A DNA stretch of 64,000 nucleotides, taken from Gemmatimonadaceae bacterium. GTDB lineage: Bacteria; Gemmatimonadota; Gemmatimonadetes; Gemmatimonadales; Gemmatimonadaceae. The stretch spans positions 1-64,000 of the forward strand of contig JACDCY010000005.1 of assembly GCA_013817305.1 (NCBI GenBank), read 5' to 3'. The notes beneath the pieces are model-generated. The model made no database searches, was not told where the DNA came from, and saw nothing but the letters and a program-made list of their open reading frames with translations. The translations under genes were made by a program, and so were the position numbers. Within the stretch, counting starts at the first letter, position 1, and each line of letters opens with the position of its first letter. Of this stretch, positions 27,438 through 37,162 are shown piece after piece.

Positions 27438-29042
27438 TCAAAGCGAAGCTGACTGCCTGCAACTCGGCGGCAATGTACCAGCGCCCAGCCTGGGCGCTAC
27501 CGAAATCGCGCGTCCCCGCGTGCGGGCGGCGGAGCAAACTTCGTCGAGCGTGGCGCTCAACCCGCGCCAGCCATCGACGCCGGCGGAATCCAGCAGCGAA
27601 TGCCGGCGGGCGAGCTCGTACCTGTACCACGCGGTGGCGAGTAGCGGCACGGTCACGACCGTCGCGTCCGTGCGGAAAGCTTCGACCTGTTGCGCGTACC
27701 AGAGAGGATACGTGTCGTTGTCCCCTGCCGCGAGCAGGATCCCGTCGCGCGGCACGCTCCCCAGCAACTCGCGCGCACTGTCCCGCGCCGCGGCGGCATC
27801 CGCACCCGCGCGCCGGTCCACTGCACTCCAATTCAACGCCACGGGTGAGGCCACGATAGCAATACCCGCGAGTCGCAGGATGATTCTCGGTACCCCCGGT
27901 CGAGCCCGTCGCGCCAGGCTCTGCGCCGCTCGCACGGCCCCGAACCCCGCCCACAGCCCCCAGGCGAGGAATGACGTCGCAAAGAAGTAATCGCGCTCGC
28001 GCGCTTCGCGCGGGGCTCCCGCCGGCAGCACTCCCTCGCCGTAAGATGGGCCGGCCTTGAGGTTGAGATAGAGAATCACTCCGAGCGACGCCGTCGCGAA
28101 CAACACCGTGAGCGCACGCCAGCTGCGGCGGTCCAGCGCCCGATGAGCCACACTCCCGTACACCGCGAGCGCGGCGAAGAGCACCGTCACCGATGTGCGC
28201 GCGAGCGATGGAGGCGGCGATGGATGGAGACTGAGAGCGAACTGCCAGTCGGCGTACTCGAACCAGTTGCCGATCTGCAGGTACAGCGGGGCTTGCCGCG
28301 TCCAGATGCCCGGATCGGAGTACTGCTCACGCGCGAGCACATCGCTGAGCGCGGACCACGTCGCTGGATTCCCCTGGTTTACCGACGGGTCGTGCTGCGC
28401 GCGGACGATGAGATACAGCGCCACCGACACCCCGAGCGCGGCCACCGCCGCGAGCTGCACGAGGCGCGGCATGGTTACCCGCGGGCGCGCCGGCGCGATC
28501 AGCATGGCCGCGGCAGGCACCGCCACGAGCGCCGCCAGGTGCAGCGAGTAAGAGAGCCCGCAGACATACGCGCACAGTAGAATCCATTTCCAGCCCGAGC
28601 TGCCCTCGGCGGATCCAACGCGGTCAGCGGTCCAGAGGATGAGCACCGAAGCGAGTAGCGCGAGCGCGTACACTTCCGCCTCGTTGGCGTTGCGCCACAC
28701 GCTCGACGCCGCACCCGCGCACACCGCCGCTGCAAACGCGGCGACCGGGTCGCGAGTCCACCGCGCGAGCATCGAACCGACCAGCCCGGCCGCAGCTGCG
28801 GTCGCGACCGCCGAGAGAAGATTGACTCTGACCGCGTAGTCGAGTGGCCACGTCAGCGTTGCCCAGACCTTCCCCACGATCACGTACACCGCTGTGCCCG
28901 GCGGGTGCGGGATCCCCAGCGAGTGCACCGCGGCGATCAGCTCGCCGGAGTCCCACCACGTGACGGACGGGGCGAGAGTAGCGGAGTAGACCACGAGGAG
29001 GACTGCAAAGGAGATCCAACCGGCGTTCCGGCTGTCAGTCAT
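27438..29042 (-). CDS. DUF2723 polytopic membrane protein (GT117-like)
   Basis: A 534-aa integral membrane protein. The N-terminal APSVTWWDSGELIAAVHSLGIPHPPGT is the signature of DUF2723, a family related to protein O-mannosyltransferases and TMEM260 (GT117), and about ten hydrophobic segments follow. A role in transferring sugar to surface proteins or glycans is known for some relatives but not shown here. The C-terminal 110 residues are soluble (ILLAAGDNDTYPLWYAQ). ATG 29042 overlaps the folP stop by 8 bp. Confidence 0.85.
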   Translation of the reverse strand: MTDSRNAGWISFAVLLVVYSATLAPSVTWWDSGELIAAVHSLGIPHPPGTAVYVIVGKVWATLTWPLDYAVRVNLLSAVATAAAAGLVGSMLARWTRDPVAAFAAAVCAGAASSVWRNANEAEVYALALLASVLILWTADRVGSAEGSSGWKWILLCAYVCGLSYSLHLAALVAVPAAAMLIAPARPRVTMPRLVQLAAVAALGVSVALYLIVRAQHDPSVNQGNPATWSALSDVLAREQYSDPGIWTRQAPLYLQIGNWFEYADWQFALSLHPSPPPSLARTSVTVLFAALAVYGSVAHRALDRRSWRALTVLFATASLGVILYLNLKAGPSYGEGVLPAGAPREARERDYFFATSFLAWGLWAGFGAVRAAQSLARRARPGVPRIILRLAGIAIVASPVALNWSAVDRRAGADAAAARDSARELLGSVPRDGILLAAGDNDTYPLWYAQQVEAFRTDATVVTVPLLATAWYRYELARRHSLLDSAGVDGWRGLSATLDEVCSAARTRGRAISVAPRLGAGTLPPSCRQSASL

Positions 29043-29960
29043 CGGTGATCGTTGGCCGGATGAACGGCGCTGCGTCGTTGCGCTGATCACTGATCACTCC
29101 CCACGCCACGTCCAGCGCCTGCCGGTGCATCCCCACATCATGCACTCGAAACAGCCGTGCCCCGCGCATCAGTGCCACGACCGCCGCACCCGCGCTCCCT
29201 GCGTCGCGCTGGGCAGCCCTCGTGACTCCCGTTAGCTCGCCAATCATCCGCTTTCTCGACAGGCCCACCACCACCGGAAATCCGAGCGCGCAAATCCGCT
29301 CCAGCCCGCCCAGCACCGCAAGCGAATGCTCGCTCGTCTTCGAGAAGCCGAAGCCGGGATCCAGTGCGATGCTCGCCCGCTCGATCCCGGCCGCGGTCGC
29401 GCGCTCCACGCTCCCGGCCAGCTCCGCGATCACCTCTCCCACGATGTCGCTGCCATAGGCGGCCCGCGCATATGTCGCCATCTCCGTCACGTTCCCGCGC
29501 GAGTGCATGAGCACTACACCGCACCGGGCGCGGGCGCACACGCCGGCCATCGCCCCGTCCAGTCTCATCCCCGACACGTCGTTCACTATCAGCGCGCCCA
29601 CTTCGAGCGCCCGGGTCGCCACGTCCGATTTCACGGTGTCCACCGAGATCACCGCGCCGGGAGCAGCGGCGAGCAGCCCCTCGATCGCCGGAATGACCCG
29701 ACGGAGTTCTTCGTCGGCGTCCACCAGCGTCGCGCCCGGCCGCGTCGACTCTCCGCCGACATCGAGCACGTCTGCGCCCTGCTGCAGCAGCTCGAGGCCG
29801 CGCGCGATGGCGCGGTTGGGTGAAAATGAAATGCCCCCGTCGCTGAAGCTGTCGGGGGTGACGTTGACGATCCCCATTAGGACCGGCTTTTCGATTTCGA
29901 TTGATCTTCCGCCGAGGCTCCAGCGGGGAAGCGTGCTGGTGCCGGCCGCGGCCGACGCTG

Positions 29961-29964
<4 letters not shown>
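29035..29964 (-). CDS. folP: Dihydropteroate synthase
   Basis: A 309-aa enzyme joining p-aminobenzoate to the pterin pyrophosphate in folate synthesis; it is the sulfonamide target. Signatures include GIVNVTPDSFSDGG, DVGGESTRPGA, DPGFGFSKT and GLSRKRMIG. The 4-bp overlap with ftsH is a classic ftsH-folP arrangement. The last roughly 25 residues are an unusual extension whose DNA contains two TGATCAG heptamers (see findings). Confidence 0.96.
29083..29098. repeat. Two TGATCAG heptamers inside the folP 3' end
   Basis: On the minus strand the sequence reads AGTGATCAGTGATCAG and is translated as part of V-I-S-D-Q near the FolP C-terminus. The same word fills intergenic spacers at 31975-32068 and 48012-48038. 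Confidence 0.75.
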
Positions 29965-31952
<1,988 letters not shown>

Positions 31953-31974
31953 AACTATTGAGAAAGATATCAGG

Positions 31975-32068
31975 AATCAGTGATCAGTGATCAGAAAACT
32001 GATAACTGCCTGACTTCGGTTGCATGGGTGTGGTTGTTGATCACTGATCACTGATCACTCATCACTCA
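31975..32068. repeat. Heptamer (TGATCAG) inverted repeat between hpt and ftsH
   Basis: The left arm AATCAGTGATCAGTGATCAG (31975-31994) is complementary to the right arm around 32038-32056. On the minus strand the right arm begins at the hpt stop (TGA at 32066-32068) and repeats with a 7-base period (TGATGAG, TGATCAG, TGATCAG). The loop is about 45 bases. The left arm ends 22 bases before the ftsH start. Confidence 0.85.
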
Positions 32069-32617
32069 TTCAAGACTCGCGATATACGGCAAGTGCCGAA
32101 AATCCTCCGCGTGATCCAGACCGTATCCCACGAGAAATTCCTTCGGCGCATCGAACCCGACGAACTTCACGTCGTGCTTCATCCCCTCCGCGATCCGCTT
32201 GTGCAGCAGGGCGCAGATCTCGAGCGACTTGGGGCCGCGCTCCTTCATTATCTCCATCATCCGGCCGAGCGTGCGGCCGGAGTCCACGATGTCCTCGACG
32301 AGCAGTATGTGCTTGCCGGCGAGCTCGGTCTCCGGATCGTACAGCAGCCGCACGTTGCCGCTCGACACCATCGCGTCCCCGTAGCTGGACGCGACCAGGA
32401 AGTCCACCTGCAGCGGACGCGTGATCGTTCGCACGAGATCGCTCAGGAAAATGAAGCTTCCTTTGAGGAGGCCCAGGACCAGCAGCTCCCCGTCAGGGTA
32501 GGCGGCGGTGATCTCCGCACCAAGCTGGCCGACGCGGTCGGCGATCTCGCCTTCGTCGAAGGCGATGCGACGCACGGGCCTGCCCAGGAGCCGCGGATCC
32601 GCGACCAGGTCGGTCAT
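32066..32617 (-). CDS. hpt: Hypoxanthine phosphoribosyltransferase
   Basis: A 183-aa type I phosphoribosyltransferase salvaging hypoxanthine/guanine to nucleotides. The PRPP-binding motif LLVEDIVDSGRTL and the N-terminal VLGLLKGSFIFLSDLVR are characteristic. The start overlaps tilS by 4 bp; the order tilS-hpt-ftsH-folP is conserved in many bacteria. Confidence 0.95.
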   Translation of the reverse strand: MTDLVADPRLLGRPVRRIAFDEGEIADRVGQLGAEITAAYPDGELLVLGLLKGSFIFLSDLVRTITRPLQVDFLVASSYGDAMVSSGNVRLLYDPETELAGKHILLVEDIVDSGRTLGRMMEIMKERGPKSLEICALLHKRIAEGMKHDVKFVGFDAPKEFLVGYGLDHAEDFRHLPYIASLE

Positions 32618-33552
32618 GCGCTTCTGCGGCGAAGGACGAAATGCTCGCGAGTTCTCACGACCTCGATGCCCCCGGAAAGTTGGATTGAGCTGCCGGTCGC
32701 TCCATCAATAGTAAACGCGGCTACCCGGTGGGTTCCGCGCCTGTCCATGGTGACTCGAGCCCGCGCCGCTATCTCCGGCCAGAGAATGGCGAGCTCCCGT
32801 TGATCATACGGCTCGAGCGCTCGACGGGCAACGTAAAGCGAGCCATCCGCGTGCGCTTTTGTTCCGATGTGATCCACGGCGGCTGCGACCTCTTCGCGCC
32901 ATTCGGCGGCGCGGACGGCGATGTCGAGCAGCTCGCCGGCGAACGCGGGGCGTGCCGCGGAGATGGCAGGCAGCAGGTCCAGCCGGATCCGGTTGCGAAG
33001 GTGCTCCCTGCGGACGTTCGACGGGTCGTCCACATATTCGACGGGCGCCGCCGCCGCGTACGCGATCACATCGGCGCGGCGTGTCCCGAGCATCGGCCGG
33101 ACGACGTCGGTTCGCGCGTTCAGACCGGCGAGCCCGCGGGGCCCCGCGTCCCGCAAAATGCGCATGAACACCGTCTCGACCTGATCGTCGAGCGTATGAG
33201 CTGTCGCCACAACCGCCCCCGCGCCCTCCGCCACGCGTCGCAAAAAATCCCATCTCTGGCGGCGCCACGACTCTTCGGTGGTGCCCTTCCTGGCGGCATC
33301 GCCCGACACGCACCGCAGTCCGAGCTCGCCGCACCGCCGGCGAACGAGGTCGGCCGCGCCTTTAGCCGCGGGTCCTGTTCCATGGTCGAACGTGGCGACC
33401 ACAAGCTCGCTCCGCGCGTCGCGCGCGGCGTCGAGCATCACCATCGAATCGGCGCCGCCGGATACGGCTAGCACAACGCGGTCGTGGGGCGAGAGCGCCC
33501 GAACGACCGCGTTGTGAATCCCACGTACTGCCTCGCGGCTCGCGGCGTCCAT
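32614..33552 (-). CDS. tilS: tRNA(Ile)-lysidine synthetase
   Basis: A 312-aa PP-loop enzyme that modifies C34 of the CAU-anticodon tRNA-Ile so it reads AUA. The PP-loop SGGADS (about 30-35) and the segment TAHTLDDQVETVFMRILRDAGPRGLAG are diagnostic. It is shorter than E. coli TilS (about 430 aa), lacking much of the C-terminal region, as in other short forms. It overlaps hpt by 4 bp. Confidence 0.94.
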   Translation of the reverse strand: MDAASREAVRGIHNAVVRALSPHDRVVLAVSGGADSMVMLDAARDARSELVVATFDHGTGPAAKGAADLVRRRCGELGLRCVSGDAARKGTTEESWRRQRWDFLRRVAEGAGAVVATAHTLDDQVETVFMRILRDAGPRGLAGLNARTDVVRPMLGTRRADVIAYAAAAPVEYVDDPSNVRREHLRNRIRLDLLPAISAARPAFAGELLDIAVRAAEWREEVAAAVDHIGTKAHADGSLYVARRALEPYDQRELAILWPEIAARARVTMDRRGTHRVAAFTIDGATGSSIQLSGGIEVVRTREHFVLRRRSA

Positions 33553-33574
33553 GCGCCGAAAGCTAGCGCGGACG

Positions 33575-33616
33575 AGGTATCAGGTATCAGGTATCAGGTA
33601 TCAGGTACCTGGTACC
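33575..33616. repeat. Heptamer (AGGTATC) tandem repeat between tilS and DUF4097 gene
   Basis: Four perfect copies of AGGTATC are followed by AGGTACC and TGGTACC, six units with a strict 7-base period on the plus strand. It lies in the 72-bp gap between the tilS start and the upstream DUF4097 stop. The same word recurs at 44127-44154, about 10.5 kb away. Confidence 0.95.
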
Positions 33617-33624
33617 CGGCTTCT

Positions 33625-34419
33625 CTACGATCTCCTCAGCTTCACGCTTCCGTTCACCGTGCTGATCGAGATCGTCTCGCCGCCGCCGTTGATGGTGCCC
33701 CGCGCGCTCTTCGGACCCCAGCGACCCGTGATCGTGACCGGAAACTCGGTGTTAATGCTGCCGTTCACGGTCGAAATGTCGAGATTTGCCCTCGTCTCAC
33801 TCGGCAGCGAGACTTCGACCGATCCATTCACCGTGTTGAACCGCATCGCTTCCCTGGAAGCCGTCCCGATCTCGGCGCGTACCGATCCGTTCACCGTCGA
33901 GGCCGATACCGGGCCGCCTGACGTGGTGACAATAACGCCGCCGTTCACCGTGTGCGCCTTGATCTCGCCACTCATTCCGTCCACGCGCACGCTGCCGTTG
34001 ATCGTGTTGGCGCTGACATGGGCGCCGCGCGGAACCTGGATCGTCAGATCCGCGCGAGCGTCGTTGTTGTAGTTCGTATGGCGGCGCGAGCTGATTCCCT
34101 CCTCGGTGCACGTATCCAGCTCGTGCCGGAGTACGCAGATAATCAGCCCCGTTGACGTCCGAACCAGCGCGAACGAGATGTCCTGCGGATCTCCTCTTCG
34201 CCCCCAATTTTTCTCGCCCCGGATGTGTATCTGGTTGTCCGGGCTCGCCTCGAACTTGACGCTGCCATTGATGGAGTGCCCCCGTGCCCACTGGCCGGCC
34301 GCCAGGGTTCCGCTCCACGTCCACACTTCCTGATCGCGACCCAGCCCCTGCTGCGCCTCCAGCACCGCAAGCGGAGCGAGCAGGGCTAACGCGACCGCCG
34401 CAAAAATAGATTTCTTCAT
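33625..34419 (-). CDS. Secreted DUF4097 repeat protein, NGSV type
   Basis: A 264-aa exported protein: signal peptide MKKSIFAAVALALLAPLAVLEA, then a series of short repeats with the core (V/I)NGSV (about 8 copies, spacing 18-21 residues) that should stack into a right-handed beta-helix typical of DUF4097. A Cys-containing segment (ICVLRHELDTC) sits before the repeats. It is the last gene of a four-gene ECF sigma unit, 11 bp after a second DUF4097 gene. Function unknown; likely an envelope protein. Confidence 0.82.
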   Translation of the reverse strand: MKKSIFAAVALALLAPLAVLEAQQGLGRDQEVWTWSGTLAAGQWARGHSINGSVKFEASPDNQIHIRGEKNWGRRGDPQDISFALVRTSTGLIICVLRHELDTCTEEGISSRRHTNYNNDARADLTIQVPRGAHVSANTINGSVRVDGMSGEIKAHTVNGGVIVTTSGGPVSASTVNGSVRAEIGTASREAMRFNTVNGSVEVSLPSETRANLDISTVNGSINTEFPVTITGRWGPKSARGTINGGGETISISTVNGSVKLRRS

Positions 34420-34430
34420 GAATGCCCCGG

Positions 34431-35345
34431 TTATTCGCGGTTCTGGCCGCGGATGATGAGAATGCTGCCGCTGAACGTCTGTGCTTCGATCCTCGCGTTG
34501 CCCCGCCCGATGCGTGCTTCGCCCGACCGTCCCGAACCGGGGCCAATGTCCCCTTCCAGGGTCACGGGAAAATCGCTCTGAAACGATCCGCTGAACGTCT
34601 CGAGGCTGAGCCGCGCGCCGGCATCGGGCGGAAGCGCAAGCCTGATCGTACCCGAGTGGGATTCGAACTCGTACTTGCCCGCCGGATCCACGGAGCCCGA
34701 AAACGAGATTGGGCCACTGACCGTGCCTGCGCGGACCAGCTTGGCGGTGATGCCCGTGAGGCGTATCGGCCCGCTCACCGAGTTGGCTTCTACATCGCCG
34801 CGCACGTTCTCCAGGACCACGTGGCCGCTGACCGACTCGCCTTTCGCGCGGCCCTCGACGTTCCGCGCGCGGACTCCGCCAGACACGCTCTCGAACGAGA
34901 GCGACCTGGCGTCCTCGATCTCGATCGTTCCGCTGACGCTCTCAGCGTCAGTCTCTCCGCCGACGCCCTTTGCCGTGATCGGCCCGGAGACCGTCGCGAG
35001 GATCAAGCGGGCGCCGCGGGGCACGACAACCTTATAGATGGTCTTGCCAGTCGCGAGCCGGCCGTGTCCGACACGCGCCTCATGGTCGACGCGCAACGCG
35101 ACGCGCGATCGGGACGCTGTGAAGCGAAGCGTGCCGGGCTGCGCGGTGCTCGCCTCGATCTTGACCTGGTCCCGCGACCACGCGGACACCTCGATCGTGC
35201 CGGAGATGAGTGACAGGTCGACTGTGCCGCGCGCGTTCAGCGGAACTATCGTGTCGACGCGGCTGCGCCCGTCGTTCTGCCCGGAGGCGACCATCGGAGC
35301 AGCCATCACGGCGGCGAGCGCCGCCCAGCGTATTTGAGCCTTCAT
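34431..35345 (-). CDS. Secreted DUF4097 repeat protein, SVSG type
   Basis: A 304-aa exported protein with signal peptide MKAQIRWAALAAVMAAPMVASGQ and repeats whose core is (S/T)VSG(P/T)I rather than NGSV (for example LISGTIEV, TVSGPITAK, SVSGTIEIE, SVSGHVVLE, SVSGPIRLT). A beta-helix like its neighbour is expected. An ATG at 35360 overlapping the upstream stop would add five residues. The two proteins may form parallel or mixed surface fibres, but that is speculation. Confidence 0.82.
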   Translation of the reverse strand: MKAQIRWAALAAVMAAPMVASGQNDGRSRVDTIVPLNARGTVDLSLISGTIEVSAWSRDQVKIEASTAQPGTLRFTASRSRVALRVDHEARVGHGRLATGKTIYKVVVPRGARLILATVSGPITAKGVGGETDAESVSGTIEIEDARSLSFESVSGGVRARNVEGRAKGESVSGHVVLENVRGDVEANSVSGPIRLTGITAKLVRAGTVSGPISFSGSVDPAGKYEFESHSGTIRLALPPDAGARLSLETFSGSFQSDFPVTLEGDIGPGSGRSGEARIGRGNARIEAQTFSGSILIIRGQNRE

Positions 35346-35356
35346 GTTGATACCCA

Positions 35357-35956
35357 TCATGCAAGAGGGGGCAGCAGTGCCGCCTGCCTGAGAAGTCGAA
35401 CCTTGTTTGCCAATGCGGCGCTGAGCAGACCGGTCAGCAGCCTGCTCGCCGGATCGCTGGCGAGAGCCCGCTTGCTCTCCTCGATGGCCGCATCGATGAC
35501 TCTGAGATTTCGTTCGAGGACCGCGATCGTCGTTGGGTCCAGTCTGGACCTCCGCTCCGCGATCGCGCCCTGCAGATCGTCGATCTCCCCGGTGTAGGCG
35601 CTGAACTCATCGCCCACCGTGAACGTCGCCGGGCTCGCGAGACCGGACTGGCCCGGCAGGGACCCCGATTGCACGGCGGCAATAGCGCCCGCGTTGGATG
35701 ACGCATCACGCATTACCAGGTAGGTCGTACCGGCGGTCGCCATCACCAGGATCGCCGCCGCGCTCGCCAGCAGACGGGTGCTCACCACGATTCCGCGCGG
35801 CCGCCGCTGCGCATGCTGGTTGATGTCGGCGACCTGCGAGCCCAGGCGGGCCTCGATGCCGGGCCAGAGGTCCCGCGAGGGCTCGAGCACCGGCAGCTTC
35901 GCAACCGCCGCGCGGATCGCCTCGATCTCCTTTTCGGTCATGTCGTGTTCGCTCAT
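35357..35956 (-). CDS. Single-pass membrane protein, probable anti-sigma factor
   Basis: A 199-aa protein with a soluble N-terminal 55 residues (KEIEAIRAAVAKLPVLEPSRDLWPGIEARL), one membrane segment (about 58-80) and a helical extracytoplasmic domain. It directly follows and overlaps (4 bp) an ECF sigma gene, the standard place for an anti-sigma. No HxxxCxxC zinc motif is visible, so it is not a classic ZAS-type anti-sigma. Confidence 0.7.
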   Translation of the reverse strand: MSEHDMTEKEIEAIRAAVAKLPVLEPSRDLWPGIEARLGSQVADINQHAQRRPRGIVVSTRLLASAAAILVMATAGTTYLVMRDASSNAGAIAAVQSGSLPGQSGLASPATFTVGDEFSAYTGEIDDLQGAIAERRSRLDPTTIAVLERNLRVIDAAIEESKRALASDPASRLLTGLLSAALANKVRLLRQAALLPPLA

Positions 35957-36543
35957 GACATCAACGCCTTGCGAAGAAGTAAACGCGCCCGGTGCAGCTG
36001 GGCCTTGCTGCCGCCTGCCGTAATGCCGAGCATCCCTGCGAGCTCCTCGTGCTTATATCCCTCGACGTCGTGCAGCACGAACACCCTTCGCGCCCCTGGT
36101 GGAAGCCGCGCGATCGCGCGCTCGAGATCGATCCGCTCCCCGCTGAACGTCACTTTGTCGGGTCCCGCCGCCGCATCCCAGCTCTCCGCATCCCCATCCC
36201 CTCCCTGCTCGGTCAGTCTGCTGAGATCCAGCGCTTCGCTTTTCCGCGCGCTCAACACGACGTTCACCGCCAGCGAGTGCATCCATGTGGTGAACGCGCT
36301 CTCACCACGAAACAGCGGCAGCTTTTCCCAGATTCTCACGAATACGTCCTGCGTCAGTTCCTCGGCCCGCGTCGTGTTCCCCGTCATGCGAAGGCAAAGT
36401 GAATAAACCCTTCCCGTGTGCCGTCGGTACAGCCTTTCGAAGGCTATGCGGTCTCCCGCTGCAGCCGCCGAAACGTCGTCTGCTTCGACTGTTGTGCCGA
36501 TGTGCTCGGGCATCGCCGCCGTGGCCATTCCAACGGTATTCAT
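35953..36543 (-). CDS. ECF-type RNA polymerase sigma factor
   Basis: A 196-aa sigma-70 family factor with region 2 (FERLYRRHTGRVYSLCLRMTGNTTRAEELTQDVFVRIWEKLPLFRGESAFTTWMHSLAVN) and region 4 (LERAIARLPPGARRVFVLHDVEGYKHEELAGMLGITAGGSKAQLHRARLLLR). The start is uncertain among ATG 36543, ATG 36528 and ATG 36600, because the N-terminus is not conserved. It probably controls its own operon, with the membrane protein and two DUF4097 genes downstream. Confidence 0.9.
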   Translation of the reverse strand: MNTVGMATAAMPEHIGTTVEADDVSAAAAGDRIAFERLYRRHTGRVYSLCLRMTGNTTRAEELTQDVFVRIWEKLPLFRGESAFTTWMHSLAVNVVLSARKSEALDLSRLTEQGGDGDAESWDAAAGPDKVTFSGERIDLERAIARLPPGARRVFVLHDVEGYKHEELAGMLGITAGGSKAQLHRARLLLRKALMS

Positions 36544-36713
36544 GTCCTTGTGCACTTTTAGACGGGGGCTTGGGCCAGAGGGTTTGAACAACTGCAACAT
36601 TCGTCCGGGCGTCTCGTAAGGGCCCTGGCGCTCATTACGGCCGAAATCACCCCTGGTGTCACCCCCGGACCCCTGCCCTTCGCTTTGGAACCGCCTCAAG
36701 AGAGCTGCCTCTT

Positions 36714-36745
36714 GCTAGATTTCTAGCATATGCTAGTTTTCTAGC
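36714..36745. promoter_or_regulatory. Two tandem CTAG palindromes upstream of blaI
   Basis: GCTAGATTTCTAGC (36714-36727) and GCTAGTTTTCTAGC (36732-36745) are near-identical 14-bp palindromes spaced by ATAT, centre to centre 18 bp. They lie 31-62 bp before the blaI ATG, in an A/T-rich patch unlike the surrounding DNA. BlaI/MecI repressors bind paired inverted repeats at their own promoters, so these are probable operators. Confidence 0.8.
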
Positions 36746-36775
36746 ACTAAGAGACAGTTAACCCCGGACCAGCCA

Positions 36776-37162
36776 ATGCCCGAAAATACCAACGGTCTCA
36801 GTCGACGCGAGCGGCAGATCATGGATTTCCTCTTCCAGGCCGGTAGTGCCTCGGTAAGCGACGTTCGCACTCATATCGCTAGCCCGCCTTCTTACTCCGC
36901 CGTGCGCGCGATGCTCCGGACGCTGGAGGAAAAAGGGCACGTCAGTCACCGGGAAGAGGGCCGGGCCTACGTATACGCCCCTACCGTTCGGCGGGATGCC
37001 GCGAGAAAATCGGCGCTGTCCCACATGCTCAAAACTTTCTTCGACGACTCCACGGAGAACGCCGTTGCCGCGCTGCTCGACCTCAAGTCGGCGAAGATGG
37101 ACGCCGCGGAGCTCGGACGGCTCGAGCAGCTCGTGAAACGCGCCAAGCGCGAAGGGAGATGA
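36776..37162 (+). CDS. blaI: BlaI/MecI-family transcriptional repressor
   Basis: A 128-aa winged-helix repressor: NGLSRRERQIMDFLFQAGSASVSDVRTHI, PSYSAVRAMLRTLEEKGHVSHREEGRAYVYAP and a helical dimerisation tail. Family members are inactivated by proteolysis through a partner M56 membrane peptidase. That partner is the next gene (4-bp overlap) but appears broken here. Two palindromes just upstream are likely its operators. Confidence 0.9.
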   Translation: MPENTNGLSRRERQIMDFLFQAGSASVSDVRTHIASPPSYSAVRAMLRTLEEKGHVSHREEGRAYVYAPTVRRDAARKSALSHMLKTFFDDSTENAVAALLDLKSAKMDAAELGRLEQLVKRAKREGR

